Below, piece by piece: positions 1 to 10,554 of a DNA stretch of 64,000 nucleotides. The DNA comes from Arsenophonus sp. aPb (lineage in GTDB: Bacteria > Pseudomonadota > Gammaproteobacteria > Enterobacterales > Enterobacteriaceae). Under the pieces are notes generated by a model, which saw nothing but the letters and a program-made list of their open reading frames with translations, ran no database searches and was not told the DNA's origin. Position numbers and translations under genes: made by a program. The DNA is taken from positions 25,843 through 89,842 of the forward strand of contig NZ_CP123500.1 in NCBI RefSeq assembly GCF_029873475.1, written 5' to 3'. How positions within the stretch are numbered: position 1 is the stretch's first letter; each line of letters opens with the position of its first letter.

Positions 1-2268
1 GAGACGAGATATTACGCAACTTAGGTGAAAACTGGTATCCAAGCAAAGCACACATAGCAAAGACATGATCTGTAAATCCTCCGGTATCTGCATAATGCTC
101 TTTTATACGTTTCCCTGCATCATTCATCGTAAGCCCATCAAGAATATAAGGCGCTTCATGGGCTGTTGCTGGAATAGTTTTCAGCGCAAATGGTCCATAT
201 TGATCAGAGACATGTGTATAGGCTTTAATGCCAGGGACAAGGCCATACTTGGCATTGACAACGTTCATCGCTTCTCCAGAGCCGCCGCTTATCATAAACT
301 GGCCGTCTGAAGATGAGCTTGTGCCATCACCCCATGCGCTCGCCAAAGGAAGGTCTTTATGCTTCTCGATGACAACAGCTAGAGCATCAGTCATAGTCTC
401 ACTTGTCACATGCCAGTTAGAGATGCGCATCAGTGACCAAGGTGATATGTTGGATGAGTTGCATGAGGCCATTTTCTTTAACCCCATATTGATGCCGCCT
501 GCTAGCAAGACATTAAGCAAACCAATTTCATCTGCACACGGTGAACCACTATGAATGTGAGTGAAACTGTCTGTCAGTCCAATATCTTCATTGACCTCAC
601 GTAAAATCTCTGTAATCGAAACGTCTGGCATTTGTTTGTATGAGAACTGATCCATGCCTTCTGGTATCTGGCGGTCAAGGCGATTGACTCGTATTTTTCC
701 GTTCTCAATTCCGCTATTGGGTAAACTGTTATGGCGTATCATTTGGTTTACCTGTTTGATTTGTTGTGCCAGTAACTCTTGGCGGCTTTTAATCCATGTT
801 TGCGGCTCTAGAGGAATGGGTAGCGATAAGGTCTGTTTGGCTGTTTCAAGAGAAAGTAGTTGCTGACGAGTATCTTGGTAAGTACCAGAATCTGATACCC
901 AAAGATCACGAGAGCGAAGGTTATCACGAATAGCAAAGAGAACTGCCGTTTCCTAAAGCTTTCTCTCTGGTGATTGACTTAAGCGTTTACGCCATTTTGC
1001 ATTAGCGAATTCAGTCGGCAAAATGACATTTGATTGCCCTCTAGCATTCGCTTGATTCAGCTTCTTCAATAAAGATATGGCATCTAATAATGGCTGCGTC
1101 GCCTCATTACCTTCAAAAGTAATATCTTCAAGCAGACGTTGCGTATAGCGCCTAAATCTACCATGCCCCCGCAGCACATATTCTAGAGGGTCATTACCTA
1201 ATCTTTGCGATAGCTCTGTTGCTGTTAGTATGAGGGAGTACAGTTCGTGTGCATCAGTTATCACTTCAGGTACAGCGAGATTTTTTGCATGGCCCTTCAA
1301 AAGCTGTTTTCCTAAAGTAACAAAAGATTTAAGGGTTTTGTGGGCAACAGACTTCTGTTCAGCGAGTTGATCGTCCAGATGACGCTTACATTCGTTGTAA
1401 GTTTTGCCAACAATTCGGTCGTGGGTTACCAGTGCAGCATCTGTTATCATTGCCTGCCACTCTATTGCACAGATAGCTAATATAGCTAACCTTCTAGATT
1501 CATTAATTTCGCGTAATCCATCTGCATAATAGGACTCACCTTGCTGCCTCAGCCAAACAACGCGATGTGACGGGATTCCTCGCAAAATAGACTTAGGAAT
1601 GTTCAATTCTTTCAAGTATTCCAGCTTATTAAGCAAGCGGTTCACATCAGCTGAATTGTGACCAGCTTCAAATCGTTTCAACCAACCATAGATGGTAAGT
1701 CGACCATCGACAGTGTCCTTGAGTAAGCCATGCAGACTTTCCTTCATCTTATCATCAAGACGCTCCATGACTTTAGCGACGATAGTGCGTTCTCCAGCGA
1801 CTCGTGCATCAGCACACAATCGCTCAATCACCGTAACGCCGGGAAGAATGATCTTATATTTGCGGCATTGCTTAACGAACAACTCTACTAGCTCGGCATT
1901 ACTCCTTGTTTCTATCGCAGTCTCTGTAAGCCAGTTTATAAATGATTTTTCGTCAGAATCCTGAAAAGTACGAAATCCATAAGACCGCTGTAAAGAAGAT
2001 GAGTGTTCATATCTGGTCTCAGTACGCAAACCATATTCTATGAGCTCATTCTGATCTAGGCCTAACTGCTGAGCTATAAATCTTAATGTTTCTTGCGGAA
2101 TAAACTCTTTCTTTTGCAGTAACCTTCCGGGATAACGAAAGGCACAAAGCTGTAGAGCATAGCCGAGTTTATTGGCTGCTTTACGTTTTTTGTTAACACG
2201 CAAAATATCTTCATCGCTTAGAATATAGTATTGCAGCAATGTAGGTTCATCCTTTGGTAATTCTAGTA
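1..2268 (-). pseudogene. tnpA: Tn3-family transposase, main part (outer transposon), broken
   Basis: This is most of a Tn3-family DDE transposase, read on the minus strand and running off the left edge of the window. The first part matches the usual N-terminal half (DUF4158 type). An in-frame TAG at 953-955 follows SPERKL, where family members usually have an aromatic residue; reading resumes in the same frame with ETAVLFAIRDNLRSRDLWVS. Beyond it the catalytic half is well kept, including GDGTSSSDGQ, KYG...YTHVSDQYGPF and EHYADTGGFTDHVFAMC. The first residues of the protein lie across the inserted element, at 6060-6102. The gene is therefore inactivated twice, by a nonsense codon and by a transposon insertion. 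Family assignment is certain. Confidence 0.9.
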
Positions 2269-2306
2269 GGGGTAGCCACAGAATTCGGAAAATATAGCAC
2301 GCTAAG
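2269..2306 (+). repeat. Left terminal inverted repeat of the inner Tn3 element
   Basis: This 38-bp end starts GGGG and finishes ACGCTAAG. It is the mirror of 6017-6054. The base run TAGTA directly outside it is repeated outside the other end. Confidence 0.9.
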
Positions 2307-5263
2307 CAGATTGCAGTGGTCGTAGCGGCCTAAACTTACCTAAGCCGATCTTGGTATTGCTACGCCACAGGTAATCCCCTGTCAGGTTGATGTGCTCCCA
2401 ACCCAGCGGCGATAGGTATTGTAATAACGCATCATCAACGATATGTCCTTTGGCACGTAATCCATTCACCACACTTTCCAGATAAACTGTGTTCCATAGT
2501 ACGATGGCGGCAGTCACCAGGTTAAGACCACTTGCTCGATAACGCTGTTGCTCAAAACTGCGGTCTCGGATTTCCCCAGACGATTGAAAAACACAGCTCG
2601 AGTTAAGGCATTACGAGCCTCCCCTTTATTCAATCCTGCGTGTACGCGGCGACGGAGATCAACACTTTTGTAACCAATCCAAAATGAACAGCGTGCGCTC
2701 GATACGTCCCAGCTCGCGTAGGGCGAGTGCCAGACCATTTTGGCGTGGGTAGCTGCTAAGCTTCCTTAACATCAGGGAGGCCGTGACCGTGCCTTGCTTT
2801 ATAGAGGTCGCCAACCGCAAAATTTCATCCCAATAGGAGCGGATGAGCTTGATGTTGAGTGTTCCGCCAATCATTGATTTCAATCCCTCATAGGTGACAT
2901 CTCGCTTTGTAATGTAGAGCTTGGTCTCTCCAAGGTCACGTATGCGCGGGGGCAAAGAAATCCCAATAGGTGCATCAACGCGAAAACGTGATCGGTAAAT
3001 CCTGCCGTGTCGGTGTAGTGCTCTTCGATTCGAAGATCTGATTCATGATAAAGCAAACCGTCAAGTACGTAGGTTGAGTCACGTACACCGACATTGACCA
3101 CTTTTGTATGAAATGGCGTGTACTGATCAGAAATGTGAGTGTAGAAGGTCCGTCCTGGACTACTGCCATATTTGGGATTGATGTGTCCCGTGCTCTCCGC
3201 CTTGTTGCCAGTGCGGAAATTTTGACCGTCAGATGAAGACGTGGAACCATCACCCCAATGCTCGGCAAACGGATGTTGGTATTGTGCATTGACTAACTCG
3301 GACAAGGCTGCGCCATACGTTTCGTCTCGGATATGCCAGGCTTGCAGCCAAGCAAGTTTGGCATAGGTGGTGCCCAGACACGATTCAGCCATCTTACTCA
3401 GCCCCAGATTGATCGCGTCGGCAAGGATTGTCGTCAGCAACAAATTCTTGTCCTTAGCCAGAACACCCGATTTCAAGTGTGTGAAATGCCGTGTAAAACC
3501 AGTCCATTCATCGACTTCAAGCAGCAACTCAGTGATCTTGACATGTGGTAGGGTTCTAGCGGCTTGATCGATAAAGAGCTGCGCGTGAGTGGGTACCGCT
3601 GCATCCGGAGTGATCTTTAGGCCAGAGGCTGTGATGATGGCATCCGGCAGTTCATTTGCTTTCGCCAGGCGATTGACAGCAGCAAGCTGCGTTTCCAAAC
3701 GCATCAGCCGCTCATTCAGATACTGATCACAGTCGGTAGTTATGCCCAGCGGCAATTCTCCTGCCTCTTTGAGGCCAGCAAATTTATCGGGGGGAACAAG
3801 GTAGTCCTCAAAATCCTTGAACTGGCGAGATCCCTGCACCCAGATGTCACCGGAACGCAATGCGTTCTTCATCTCCGATAGCACGCATAGCTCGTAGTAA
3901 CGTCGATCGATGCCGACGTCGGTTATCACCAACTTCTGCCAGCGAGGCTTGATGAACCCCGTTGGCGCATTGCAAGGGACTTTGCGGGCATTATTCTTGT
4001 TCATACTACGCAGCACATCGATAGCCTCCAATACATCTTTGGCAGTGGGCGCGGCCCTCAACTTGAGCACAGTGAGGAAGGCTGGAGCGTAACGGCTCAG
4101 TGTGGTGTATCCCTCCCGAGACGATGCAGGAAATCGAATTCTTCTGGCTGCGCGAGCGATTGTGCCTCTGTCACGCTTTTTGCAAAGGCTTCCCAGGATA
4201 TGACTGTCTCAATAGCAGTAAACGGATCATTGCCGGCCTGCTTGGCTTCGAGCAATGCTTGGCCTATACGGCCGAATAATCGCACCTTGGCATTAATTGC
4301 CTTTCCTGATGCTTGGAACTGTTTCTGATGTCGCTTCTTGGCATCATTGAACAGCTTACCCAGGATACGATCATGAAGGTCAATAATTTCATCGATGACG
4401 GTGGCCATCCCCTCAATGGCTAGCGCAACCAATGTCGCATAGCGACGTTGGGGCTTGAACTTGGCCAAGTCTGCGGGGGTCATCTGTCCTCCCTCACGGG
4501 CAATCTTCAGTAATCGGTTTTGATGGATCAGCCGTTCGACACCAATAGGCAGATCGAGTGCCTGCCATACCTTGAGTCGTTCGATATGTTCCAGCATGTG
4601 CCGTGAATTAGGTTTTACTGGTGATAAACGGAGCCAAGCCAGAGTAGTAGTTTTACTGTTATCCCGCAGTTTGAGCAGATCGTCGAGACGAAGACGGTGC
4701 GAGTCTGACAACGATTTGGCTAAGGTATCGTAGATACGTCGATTGGCATGGGTAAGTCCTTCAGCACAAGCCCTCTCAACAGCATTGATGGCTGGCAAAA
4801 TAATTGATCGCTGCCGCAGATAATCAATTAATGCGTTCACCATCACAATGCCCTTGTCGGTTTGCATAGCCAGCTCAGTCATGGCATGGACGGCCTGCCG
4901 GTAGTAGTTCATGTTGAATAGCTGAAAACCGAACATTGTTTGCAATTCAACCAGATGTTCGCGCCGTGTCTGCTCCCGCTGCCCATACTCGTCCCAACTT
5001 TCGATACTAACCTCAAGCTGGTCGGCAACCAATTTTAATAAGGGCGGAAATGGCCGCTCATCGATACCAAGGACGATGCCGGGAAAGCGCAGATAGCAGA
5101 GTTGCACCGCGAACCCCAGGCGATTGGCTGCTCCTCGACGCTGTCGGATGATGGATAGGTCAGTTTCGCTAAACGTGTAGTGACGGATCAACTCATCCTT
5201 GTTATCAGGCAACGCCAGCAAGCTTTCGCGCTCGGCGGTAGAAAGGATTGAACGGCGAGGCAT
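2302..5263 (-). pseudogene. tnpA: Tn3-family transposase of the inner transposon, multiply frameshifted
   Basis: The gene can be followed almost end to end on the minus strand in pieces: N-terminal part 4097-5263 (starts MPRRSILSTAERESLLALP), centre 2880-4070, then 2659-2955, 2514-2738 and the C-terminal end at about 2302 (VVNGLRAKGHIVDDALLQYL). Breaks fall near 4097, 2955, 2730 and 2515; the one at 2955 lies in a run of five C. The catalytic region includes GDGSTSSSDGQNF, HISDQYTPFHTKV and EEHYTDTAGFTDHVFAL. The ATG at 5263 follows AAGGAAA, so this start is well supported. Several frameshifts make a functional protein unlikely. If they are sequencing errors in homopolymers, the element could be active. 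Confidence 0.9.
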
Positions 5264-5463
5264 ACAGTTTCCTTTTTCTTGAAAACGAAGGTTTGCGAGA
5301 ATGTCTTTTGTTGTCCTTCGACTGTACGCAATATCAATACGTTACTGTTCTCAAAAACCATTCTTGAAACATTATTCTCAATTTACTACCATTTCAATGA
5401 GTTTCGAGAGTCAATTGTTCATAAAAATCCTGTCATGCAATGGAATTACGGAGAAGAATTACA

Positions 5464-6015
5464 GTGTTAATTGGATATGCAAGGGTATCTACAGAAGAAC
5501 AAAATTTAGAGTTGCAAAAAGATTCATTAGTAAAACATGGCTGTCAGAAAATCTTTGAAGATCAAATAAGTGGTACCCGAGCAAACAGGCCAGGTTTAGA
5601 CAAAACATTGGAAATGTTGAGAGATGGAGACACTTTAGTTGTATGGAAACTAGATAGGCTTGGGCGTTCTGTAAAACAGCTAGTAGAGCTAATCGATAAA
5701 TTACAGCAACGGGGAGTTCAGTTTAAAAGCCTCACAGACTCAATAGATACTGGGACATCTTCCGGTAGATTCTTTTTCCATGTGATGGCTAGTCTTGCTG
5801 AGATGGAGCGAGATCTAATAGCAGAGCGAACCAAAGCTGGACTAGAAGCTGCACGTTTACGAGGCCGGAAAGGTGGTCGTAAACCCAAAATGACCGAGAG
5901 CAAAATATCCTCAGCAAAGCAATTGCTGGCTAATGGAGTCCCCCCAAAAGATGTCGCAAATAACTTAGGAGTATCTATTCCGACACTGTATAGATGGATC
6001 CCCGCCTCTAAATAG
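5464..6015 (+). CDS. tnpR: Tn3-type resolvase (serine recombinase) of the inner transposon
   Basis: This is a small serine recombinase that resolves Tn3 cointegrates at a res site. The N-terminal catalytic domain begins LIGYARVSTEEQN, with the nucleophilic serine in ARVS. The usual WKLDRLGRS, GVQFKSLTDSIDT and MASLAEMERDLIAERT segments follow. A C-terminal helix-turn-helix is seen at KDVANNLGVSIPTLYRW. GTG at 5464 has CGGAGAAG upstream and matches the family's start; an ATG at 5440 would add eight residues. It is divergent from the transposase gene, and the 200 bases between them (5264-5463) probably hold res. It looks intact. Confidence 0.9.
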   Translation: MLIGYARVSTEEQNLELQKDSLVKHGCQKIFEDQISGTRANRPGLDKTLEMLRDGDTLVVWKLDRLGRSVKQLVELIDKLQQRGVQFKSLTDSIDTGTSSGRFFFHVMASLAEMERDLIAERTKAGLEAARLRGRKGGRKPKMTESKISSAKQLLANGVPPKDVANNLGVSIPTLYRWIPASK

Positions 6016-6016
6016 G

Positions 6017-6054
6017 CTTAGCGTGCTATATTTTCCGAATTCTGAGGCTACCCC
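6017..6054 (-). repeat. Right terminal inverted repeat of the inner Tn3 element
   Basis: This 38-bp end is inverted relative to 2269-2306 and is followed by TAGTA at 6055-6059. It begins just after the stop codon of the inner resolvase gene. Confidence 0.9.
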
Positions 6055-6059
6055 TAGTA

Positions 6060-6102
6060 AGTCTTGACGCTGCCTTTCAGTCAGGATAGTACGATGTGAC
6101 AA
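6060..6102 (-). pseudogene. tnpA: Tn3-family transposase, N-terminal end of the outer transposon's gene
   Basis: This is the 5' end of the outer transposase gene, separated from the rest by the inner transposon. It reads LSHRTILTERQRQDLL and joins in frame to ELPKDEPTLLQYYILSDEDI on the far side once one copy of the 5-bp duplication is removed. The likely start is TTG at 6102, preceded on the minus strand by GGAG seven bases upstream. It is divergent from the resolvase gene, as in Tn3-type transposons. Confidence 0.85.
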
Positions 6103-6264
6103 AGGGAAATCTCCAGATAAAGTGAGTGCAAAAAGTATACTTCTTGCACGGATGCCCCAATATAATGAAAATGAGTGGTACAATCCAAAAAAACAGCGCA
6201 AAAACTTTAGCAATAAACAACGTGCGTAAACCTAAATGATTTATTCTTTTTGCACTTATTACCT
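6103..6264. promoter_or_regulatory. Probable res site and divergent promoters of the outer Tn3 transposon
   Basis: This region lies between the divergent transposase start and resolvase start. It contains a 24-bp near-perfect palindrome at 6126-6149 (arms GTGCAA and TTGCAC around AAAGTATACTTC). A further half-site TTTTTGCACTTATT lies close to the resolvase start. This is the expected place and form of resolvase-binding subsites. The exact subsite layout is inferred. Confidence 0.6.
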
Positions 6265-6828
6265 ATGACACAATTAATTGGATATGCTCGCGTAAGTTCA
6301 ACTTCACAAAATCTAGATGCACAAATTGACCAATTAGAGCAAGCCGGATGTGAAAAGGTTTTTACCGACAAAATAAATGGCACAAAGAAAGACCGGCCTG
6401 GTTGGCAAGATATGATCCATTACATCCGTACTGGTGACATACTGGTTATCACAGAGTTAAGCCGGATGTCGCGGTCACTCTCACATTTGCTTGAAATCGT
6501 CGATGAATTAAAAGACAGGCAAGTTGAACTAAAATCGCTCCGCGAAAATATAGATACCTCAACAGCAACAGGACGGGCATTCCTTTCCATTATGGGTGCT
6601 ATTTCTCAAATGGAGCTAGAGATAAAGGCTGAACGCGCGGAAGCAGGAAGAGTAGCAGCAAAAGCCAGAGGGAAATCAGGTGGTCGACCTAAAACTGATC
6701 CAGATAAGCTGGAGCAGGCTCGCATACTTTATCAAAATTCTGAAAAGTCGGCTCGTGAGGTCTGTGAGCTATTTGGTTTCTCAAGAAGAACGTTATTTAG
6801 CTACATGAAAGAGCATAAAATGCCTTAA
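6265..6828 (+). CDS. tnpR: Tn3-type resolvase of the outer transposon
   Basis: This 187-residue serine recombinase starts MTQLIGYARVSSTSQN, with the catalytic serine at residue 11. It continues with the conserved TELSRMSRS and LRENIDTSTATGRAFLSIMG segments. The C-terminal DNA-binding part reads SAREVCELFGFSRRTLFSYM. ATG at 6265 was chosen over an upstream TTG because it gives the usual N-terminus. The gene appears intact while its transposase is dead. Its TAA stop lies inside the transposon's right inverted repeat. Confidence 0.9.
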   Translation: MTQLIGYARVSSTSQNLDAQIDQLEQAGCEKVFTDKINGTKKDRPGWQDMIHYIRTGDILVITELSRMSRSLSHLLEIVDELKDRQVELKSLRENIDTSTATGRAFLSIMGAISQMELEIKAERAEAGRVAAKARGKSGGRPKTDPDKLEQARILYQNSEKSAREVCELFGFSRRTLFSYMKEHKMP

Positions 6829-6860
6829 CGTAGTTCCCTGCACTTTCCCGCAAACTACCC
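6824..6860 (-). repeat. Right terminal inverted repeat of the outer Tn3 transposon
   Basis: Read on the minus strand this 37-base stretch starts GGGTAGTTTGCGGG and ends CTACGTTAAG, the form of a Tn3-family end. It overlaps the resolvase stop codon and forms the boundary with the yadA-like sequence: GGGTAG here supplies the stop that ends that gene. The partner end lies outside the window. Confidence 0.7.
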
Positions 6861-7894
6861 GATATTACGAGATGATGGGTTTTGTTGTACTAAACCAACA
6901 GTACCATTATTAATACCCTCAGTAATATTTATAATTGCGGCTTTATTATCAGCGATATTTTGTGTGCTTTGATTTGTCGCACCATCTAAGGCGGTTAATG
7001 CATCACCCACGTTATTAACGGCATTCCCCTGGTATTATATTTAGGGCTAGATATGGTGCTATCACTATTTAAGCTTGAGCCTCCCCCTAAGCTATCAACA
7101 ACACTTTTATTGGTTCCATATAATTGACTGCCATTGACCGCTTCTGTTGAACTAGCGGAAAGGGTCGCTGCTTTAACGTTTGTAATGTTTCTTTCCGCAC
7201 CGATACTACCAACAGAAATGGTGTTTTCTTTATCTGCCAGTGAATTAGCGCCTAGTGCGACTGCTTTAGCTGCGCTCGCTTTGCTGTTCGCACCCAAAGC
7301 AACGGAATTGTCAGCCCCTCTTTCAACCCGAGCACCCCCATCGGTATTTGAGCCAATAGCTACCCCTCCAGTAGCAGCTGATTCAAGTCTTTTATCAACA
7401 GCATGTAAGTTGTCACTACTTAGTGATTTAACATTAATGATCTCACGCTTTACATTACTCCCAATAGCAACACCATGGTTACCGGTTACTATCGATGCTG
7501 TACCAATTGCTATCGCTGATTTATTTTGCGCGTCTGCACCTGTCCCTACAGAGGTTGATTGTGCACCCGACAAAGAATTAAATCCTACTGATACACCATG
7601 GTTGTCTAACCCTCTAGAGCTTGTTCCTAAAGTTGTTACTCCACCTTTACCTTCACCTGATGCCGCACAACCAACAATAGTTGACCAGACACCACTGCCG
7701 TCTTTAGCGGGTATATTAGCAGGAGTTATATTACGATAACCAATATCCATAATTTCGCTATTATTGCAAATATCTGGAGTAATAGTAGATGCGATTGAAA
7801 TAGGAGAAATTAATGTACTAATAACGATAATAAAATTTAATATATTAAATACATTCTGTAATATATTTTGTGTTATCTTATAAAATATTTCCAT
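6861..7894 (-). pseudogene. Trimeric autotransporter adhesin (YadA-like), truncated by Tn3
   Basis: This is the N-terminal part of a YadA-family surface adhesin. ATG at 7894 begins a signal-like hydrophobic segment (NILNFIIVISTLISPISIAS). The head domain follows with left-handed parallel beta-roll repeats (AIAIGTASI, GVAIGSN, SVALGANSKA, AVALGANSLA, TISVGS) and a neck/stalk motif SSTEAVNGSQLYGTN. A frameshift near 7022 breaks the frame after SPKYNTRG; the correct frame continues NAVNNVGDALTALDG to SSRNIG and stops inside the inverted repeat of the outer Tn3. The C-terminal membrane anchor is missing, so the protein could not be displayed. The lost part may lie beyond the left edge, on the other side of the transposon. 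Confidence 0.88.
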
Positions 7895-8783
7895 GATTAA
7901 TATTACCTTTATTATAAATAAGTTATTTATATTATTTGGCGTAACATTTATTGGTAATTTTATTAAAAAACACAAAACTTTTGGTATAAAAAACTTAAAC
8001 AAAGTAAGCAGAGTGTAATTGGTTAAGGTAAATGTAAGTAATAAAATAATTATATAATAATATATTAAAGACTTTATATTTTCCAAATCTTAAAGTTATT
8101 AATTAGTGTTCATCCTAAAAAATCTGGTTGGATTACTCTATATTCTTGCTTAACAAATTCGTCAATATCTGGCTTATTCCTTGAATCTACGTAATTTCGA
8201 AGAAATAATATTTGAGAAAAGTATTATTGTTGACCATTAAATCCTGTGCCGCAGAGCTATCAGACTGATATTAATATAAATAAGACGCTTTACCAGTATA
8301 ATCATCCGATGAGCCACAATGATACATGGATGAGACTTATATAAAAATCAAAAGCCAGTAAAAAATATTCATATTTAGCTTTTAACTCATCTCAGGCTAA
8401 GCTATCGGTTTTTTATTGATACGAACCGAGGTAGTAACCATCGGCTAATACCACGGTACTAACTGCTCTCAACTCAGAGATGAACAAAAATATGAAACTA
8501 TTCGTGTGCAAATATTTCTTGTGGATATTGGGTATGTATGTTAAAGAATAGATAACTGTAACGTCCGAAAATGGATGATTTATTACTGGCAGTTCTATTT
8601 TATTTGTTAGCTATAAAAAAATAATTTCAAGACTTTGTTGATTTTTTTCTGTTGATACATCAGAACTTTATTAAAGAATTCAGTTTAGGCCAAGAGTAAT
8701 TAAACAATAAATGAAAAAATAGAATTTCTTCTATTTTTTAAATAAATAATGCTTGTTCTTTTAAACTTATGAGAGGCAATAAT
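7895..8783. other. AT-rich intergenic region without a recognised gene
   Basis: No coding frame with family features is seen here. The region is very AT-rich and must hold the promoters of the minus-strand adhesin remnant and of the plus-strand gene at 8784. Confidence 0.5.
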
Positions 8784-9197
8784 ATGAACGAAAATACACA
8801 GTACGGCGAAAAATTCTCTATTTACTTTAAATTTATTGACGATATTTTTAAAAAGAGTGATGTATTCGAAGCTAATGTAACTGACTCTACTGGTAAATTA
8901 ACAAAATTTAAATCAATTTATCCAGATAAAACTGAATATAAAAAATTAGAAATTCCTGATTCAGCTGGAACCATAATATTAGATATTATTATACTAAGAA
9001 CAGATAACGCAGAACAGATAGCAAAAGGAAAAGTTACTATTAAATACGATGATATTTTGGATGAGCTTACAGTTACCCCGCTAAAATTTAATGAAAAGAA
9101 AAGAGGTATTTCAATATGGCTAAAAAAAGATGAAAAAACAAATAGTTATTTTACTTTTGAAATCAGTCGCGGTGAAAACAGCTCTGTTGCTGGATAG
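8784..9197 (+). CDS. Uncharacterised small acidic protein
   Basis: I do not recognise this family. The protein has 137 residues when started at the ATG at 8784, which has GAGAGG seven bases upstream; an in-frame ATG at 8769 overlaps that ribosome site and is less likely. It is rich in Lys, Asp, Glu and Ile. It has no signal peptide, no membrane segment and no cysteine. Alternating hydrophobic and charged stretches (TIILDIIILRT, GKVTIKYDDILDELTVTPLKF, NSYFTFEISRG) suggest a beta-rich fold. It stands alone between the adhesin remnant and an IS6 copy. Confidence 0.6.
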   Translation: MNENTQYGEKFSIYFKFIDDIFKKSDVFEANVTDSTGKLTKFKSIYPDKTEYKKLEIPDSAGTIILDIIILRTDNAEQIAKGKVTIKYDDILDELTVTPLKFNEKKRGISIWLKKDEKTNSYFTFEISRGENSSVAG

Positions 9198-9239
9198 CTG
9201 TAGTGGTTCCGTCGCATTAATGGAAAAAGCTTAAATTTA

Positions 9240-10057
9240 GGCACTGTTCCAAAGATCGTGATGCGGTAGCCTTAATTTGTTGGTGAAGGTCTTACATTTC
9301 AAAGACTCGACTCACCAGACGCATCTCACCCAGGGGATGGTCGAAGTAAAATGACTTAGCCTGACCTTTACGCAGTGCCCGTATCACTTCAATCCCTTTT
9401 ATCGTGGCATAAGCTGTCTTCATCGATTTAAACCCCAGCAGGGCACTGATTATCCGATTCAGTTTGCCATGGTCGCATTCGATAACGTTATTTCGGTACT
9501 TAATCTATCGGTGTTCCAACGTCAGACGGACATTGACCTTCACGTTTGAGCTGAGCAAGCACACGAGCGTATGTCGGAGACTTATCCGTATTGATAACGC
9601 GTGAGAGCTATCCTTGTTTCACGTTATTTAAAATTTTACCCAGAAACCCGTAGCCACTTTGCTGTTACGCCGTGGGGGCAAGGTAAAAATCCAGAGTACG
9701 CTCTTACAGCGCGATACAGATAAGCCCAGCGGCCATTCACCTTTATATACGTTTCGTCAATGTGCCACGGGCAAAGAGCGGAAGGATTACGCCAGTACCA
9801 CCGCAGCCGTTTTTCCATTTCAGCTGCATAACGCTGAACCCAGCGATAGAGGATGGTGTGGTCAACATGCACACCGCGTTCGGCCAGTATCTCTTGCAGC
9901 TCAGATAACTAATGCCGTATTTACAGTACCAGCGTACTGCCCACAAGATAATGTCGCGGGTAAAGTGTCGACCTTTAAAAACATTCATGTGGGGCACCTT
10001 TAGTTAAATCGTCAAGCATGATTATCAACAATCAGGGCCGATATTTGCAACAGTGCC
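9240..10057 (-). mobile_element. IS6-family insertion sequence, dead copy A
   Basis: This full-length (818 bp) IS6/IS26-type element has ends GGCACTGTTCCAAAG at 9240 and its inverted counterpart, finishing CAGTGCC, at 10057. The transposase lies on the minus strand and is frameshifted: MPHMNVFKGRHFTRDIILWA is followed out of frame by VDHTILYRWVQRYA and HIDETYIKV. The intact relative in this window is at 52278-53102. Confidence 0.88.
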
Positions 10058-10228
10058 CAAAAAAGTGGATATACGAACATGATGTCATTTCATTTAACTA
10101 AAAAATATTGAATAATAAAGAACCGACTAACACGTATTTAGAAAAATACTACTTTTGCTCAATGGGAATATATAGCAATAAGTGGAAATTTAAATGCTAA
10201 TTCCCACTACCTTTCGAGAAGGACAATA

Positions 10229-10552
10229 TTAAGGGTGATTTTCTTTTTCAAGAGCATCTAAAGCCTGATCGAAGAGATCGCCAAGAACACGAATCCCTCT
10301 TTTTTCTGCCAAATCATAGAATCTCTGAAAGCTGCTTTCTCTAACTTTTATATTCAACTGCCTTTTTCTTTCACCTGAATTAAATCTTGCACGTTTTTGT
10401 TGCTTTTGATCTTGAGCTTCACGTGAAGGAAAGCCATTTTCTCGAGATATTCTTTCTATATCATCCTTATTTGCTGTTGGATTTGGCTCTGTTTTAGGTT
10501 TAAATTTATCTAAATTTGCAAATGCATCTACTCGCTTTATTGAATCTGTCAT
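10229..10552 (-). CDS. Small plasmid partition partner of ParA (ParB/ParG-like)
   Basis: This 107-residue basic protein is encoded directly after parA, two bases downstream on the same strand, so the two are almost certainly one operon. The N-terminal half is charged and probably disordered. The C-terminal half (RKRQLNIKVRESSFQRFYDLAEKRGI) has the pattern of a ribbon-helix-helix or MetJ/Arc-type DNA-binding domain: a short beta strand LNIKV followed by two helices. By position and shape it would bind the centromere and stimulate the ParA ATPase. It lacks a ParB nuclease-like domain. The exact family is uncertain. Confidence 0.65.
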   Translation of the reverse strand: MTDSIKRVDAFANLDKFKPKTEPNPTANKDDIERISRENGFPSREAQDQKQQKRARFNSGERKRQLNIKVRESSFQRFYDLAEKRGIRVLGDLFDQALDALEKENHP

Positions 10553-10554
10553 CG

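Larger units (their letters stand above)
2269..6054. mobile_element. Inner Tn3-family transposon with 38-bp inverted ends and 5-bp target duplication
   Basis: A complete Tn3-family element is bounded by 38-bp terminal inverted repeats at 2269-2306 and 6017-6054. They start GGGGTAGCC and end ACGCTAAG, the usual signature of Tn21-type ends, and differ from each other at only one visible position (A or T at base 10). The 5 bases on the left (2264-2268) and right (6055-6059) are both TAGTA, a perfect target-site duplication. The element carries a frameshifted transposase and an apparently intact resolvase. It sits inside the N-terminal codons of the outer Tn3 transposase. The matching ends and duplication suggest insertion was fairly recent, although the transposase has since decayed. 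Confidence 0.92.

Noticed and set aside
65..866. Plus-strand frames at the left edge
   Set aside because: They lie opposite the conserved catalytic half of the Tn3 transposase.
7134..7739. 201-codon plus-strand frame inside the yadA-like gene
   Set aside because: It lies opposite clear head-domain repeats; composition is the mirror of Gly/Ala/Ser codons.
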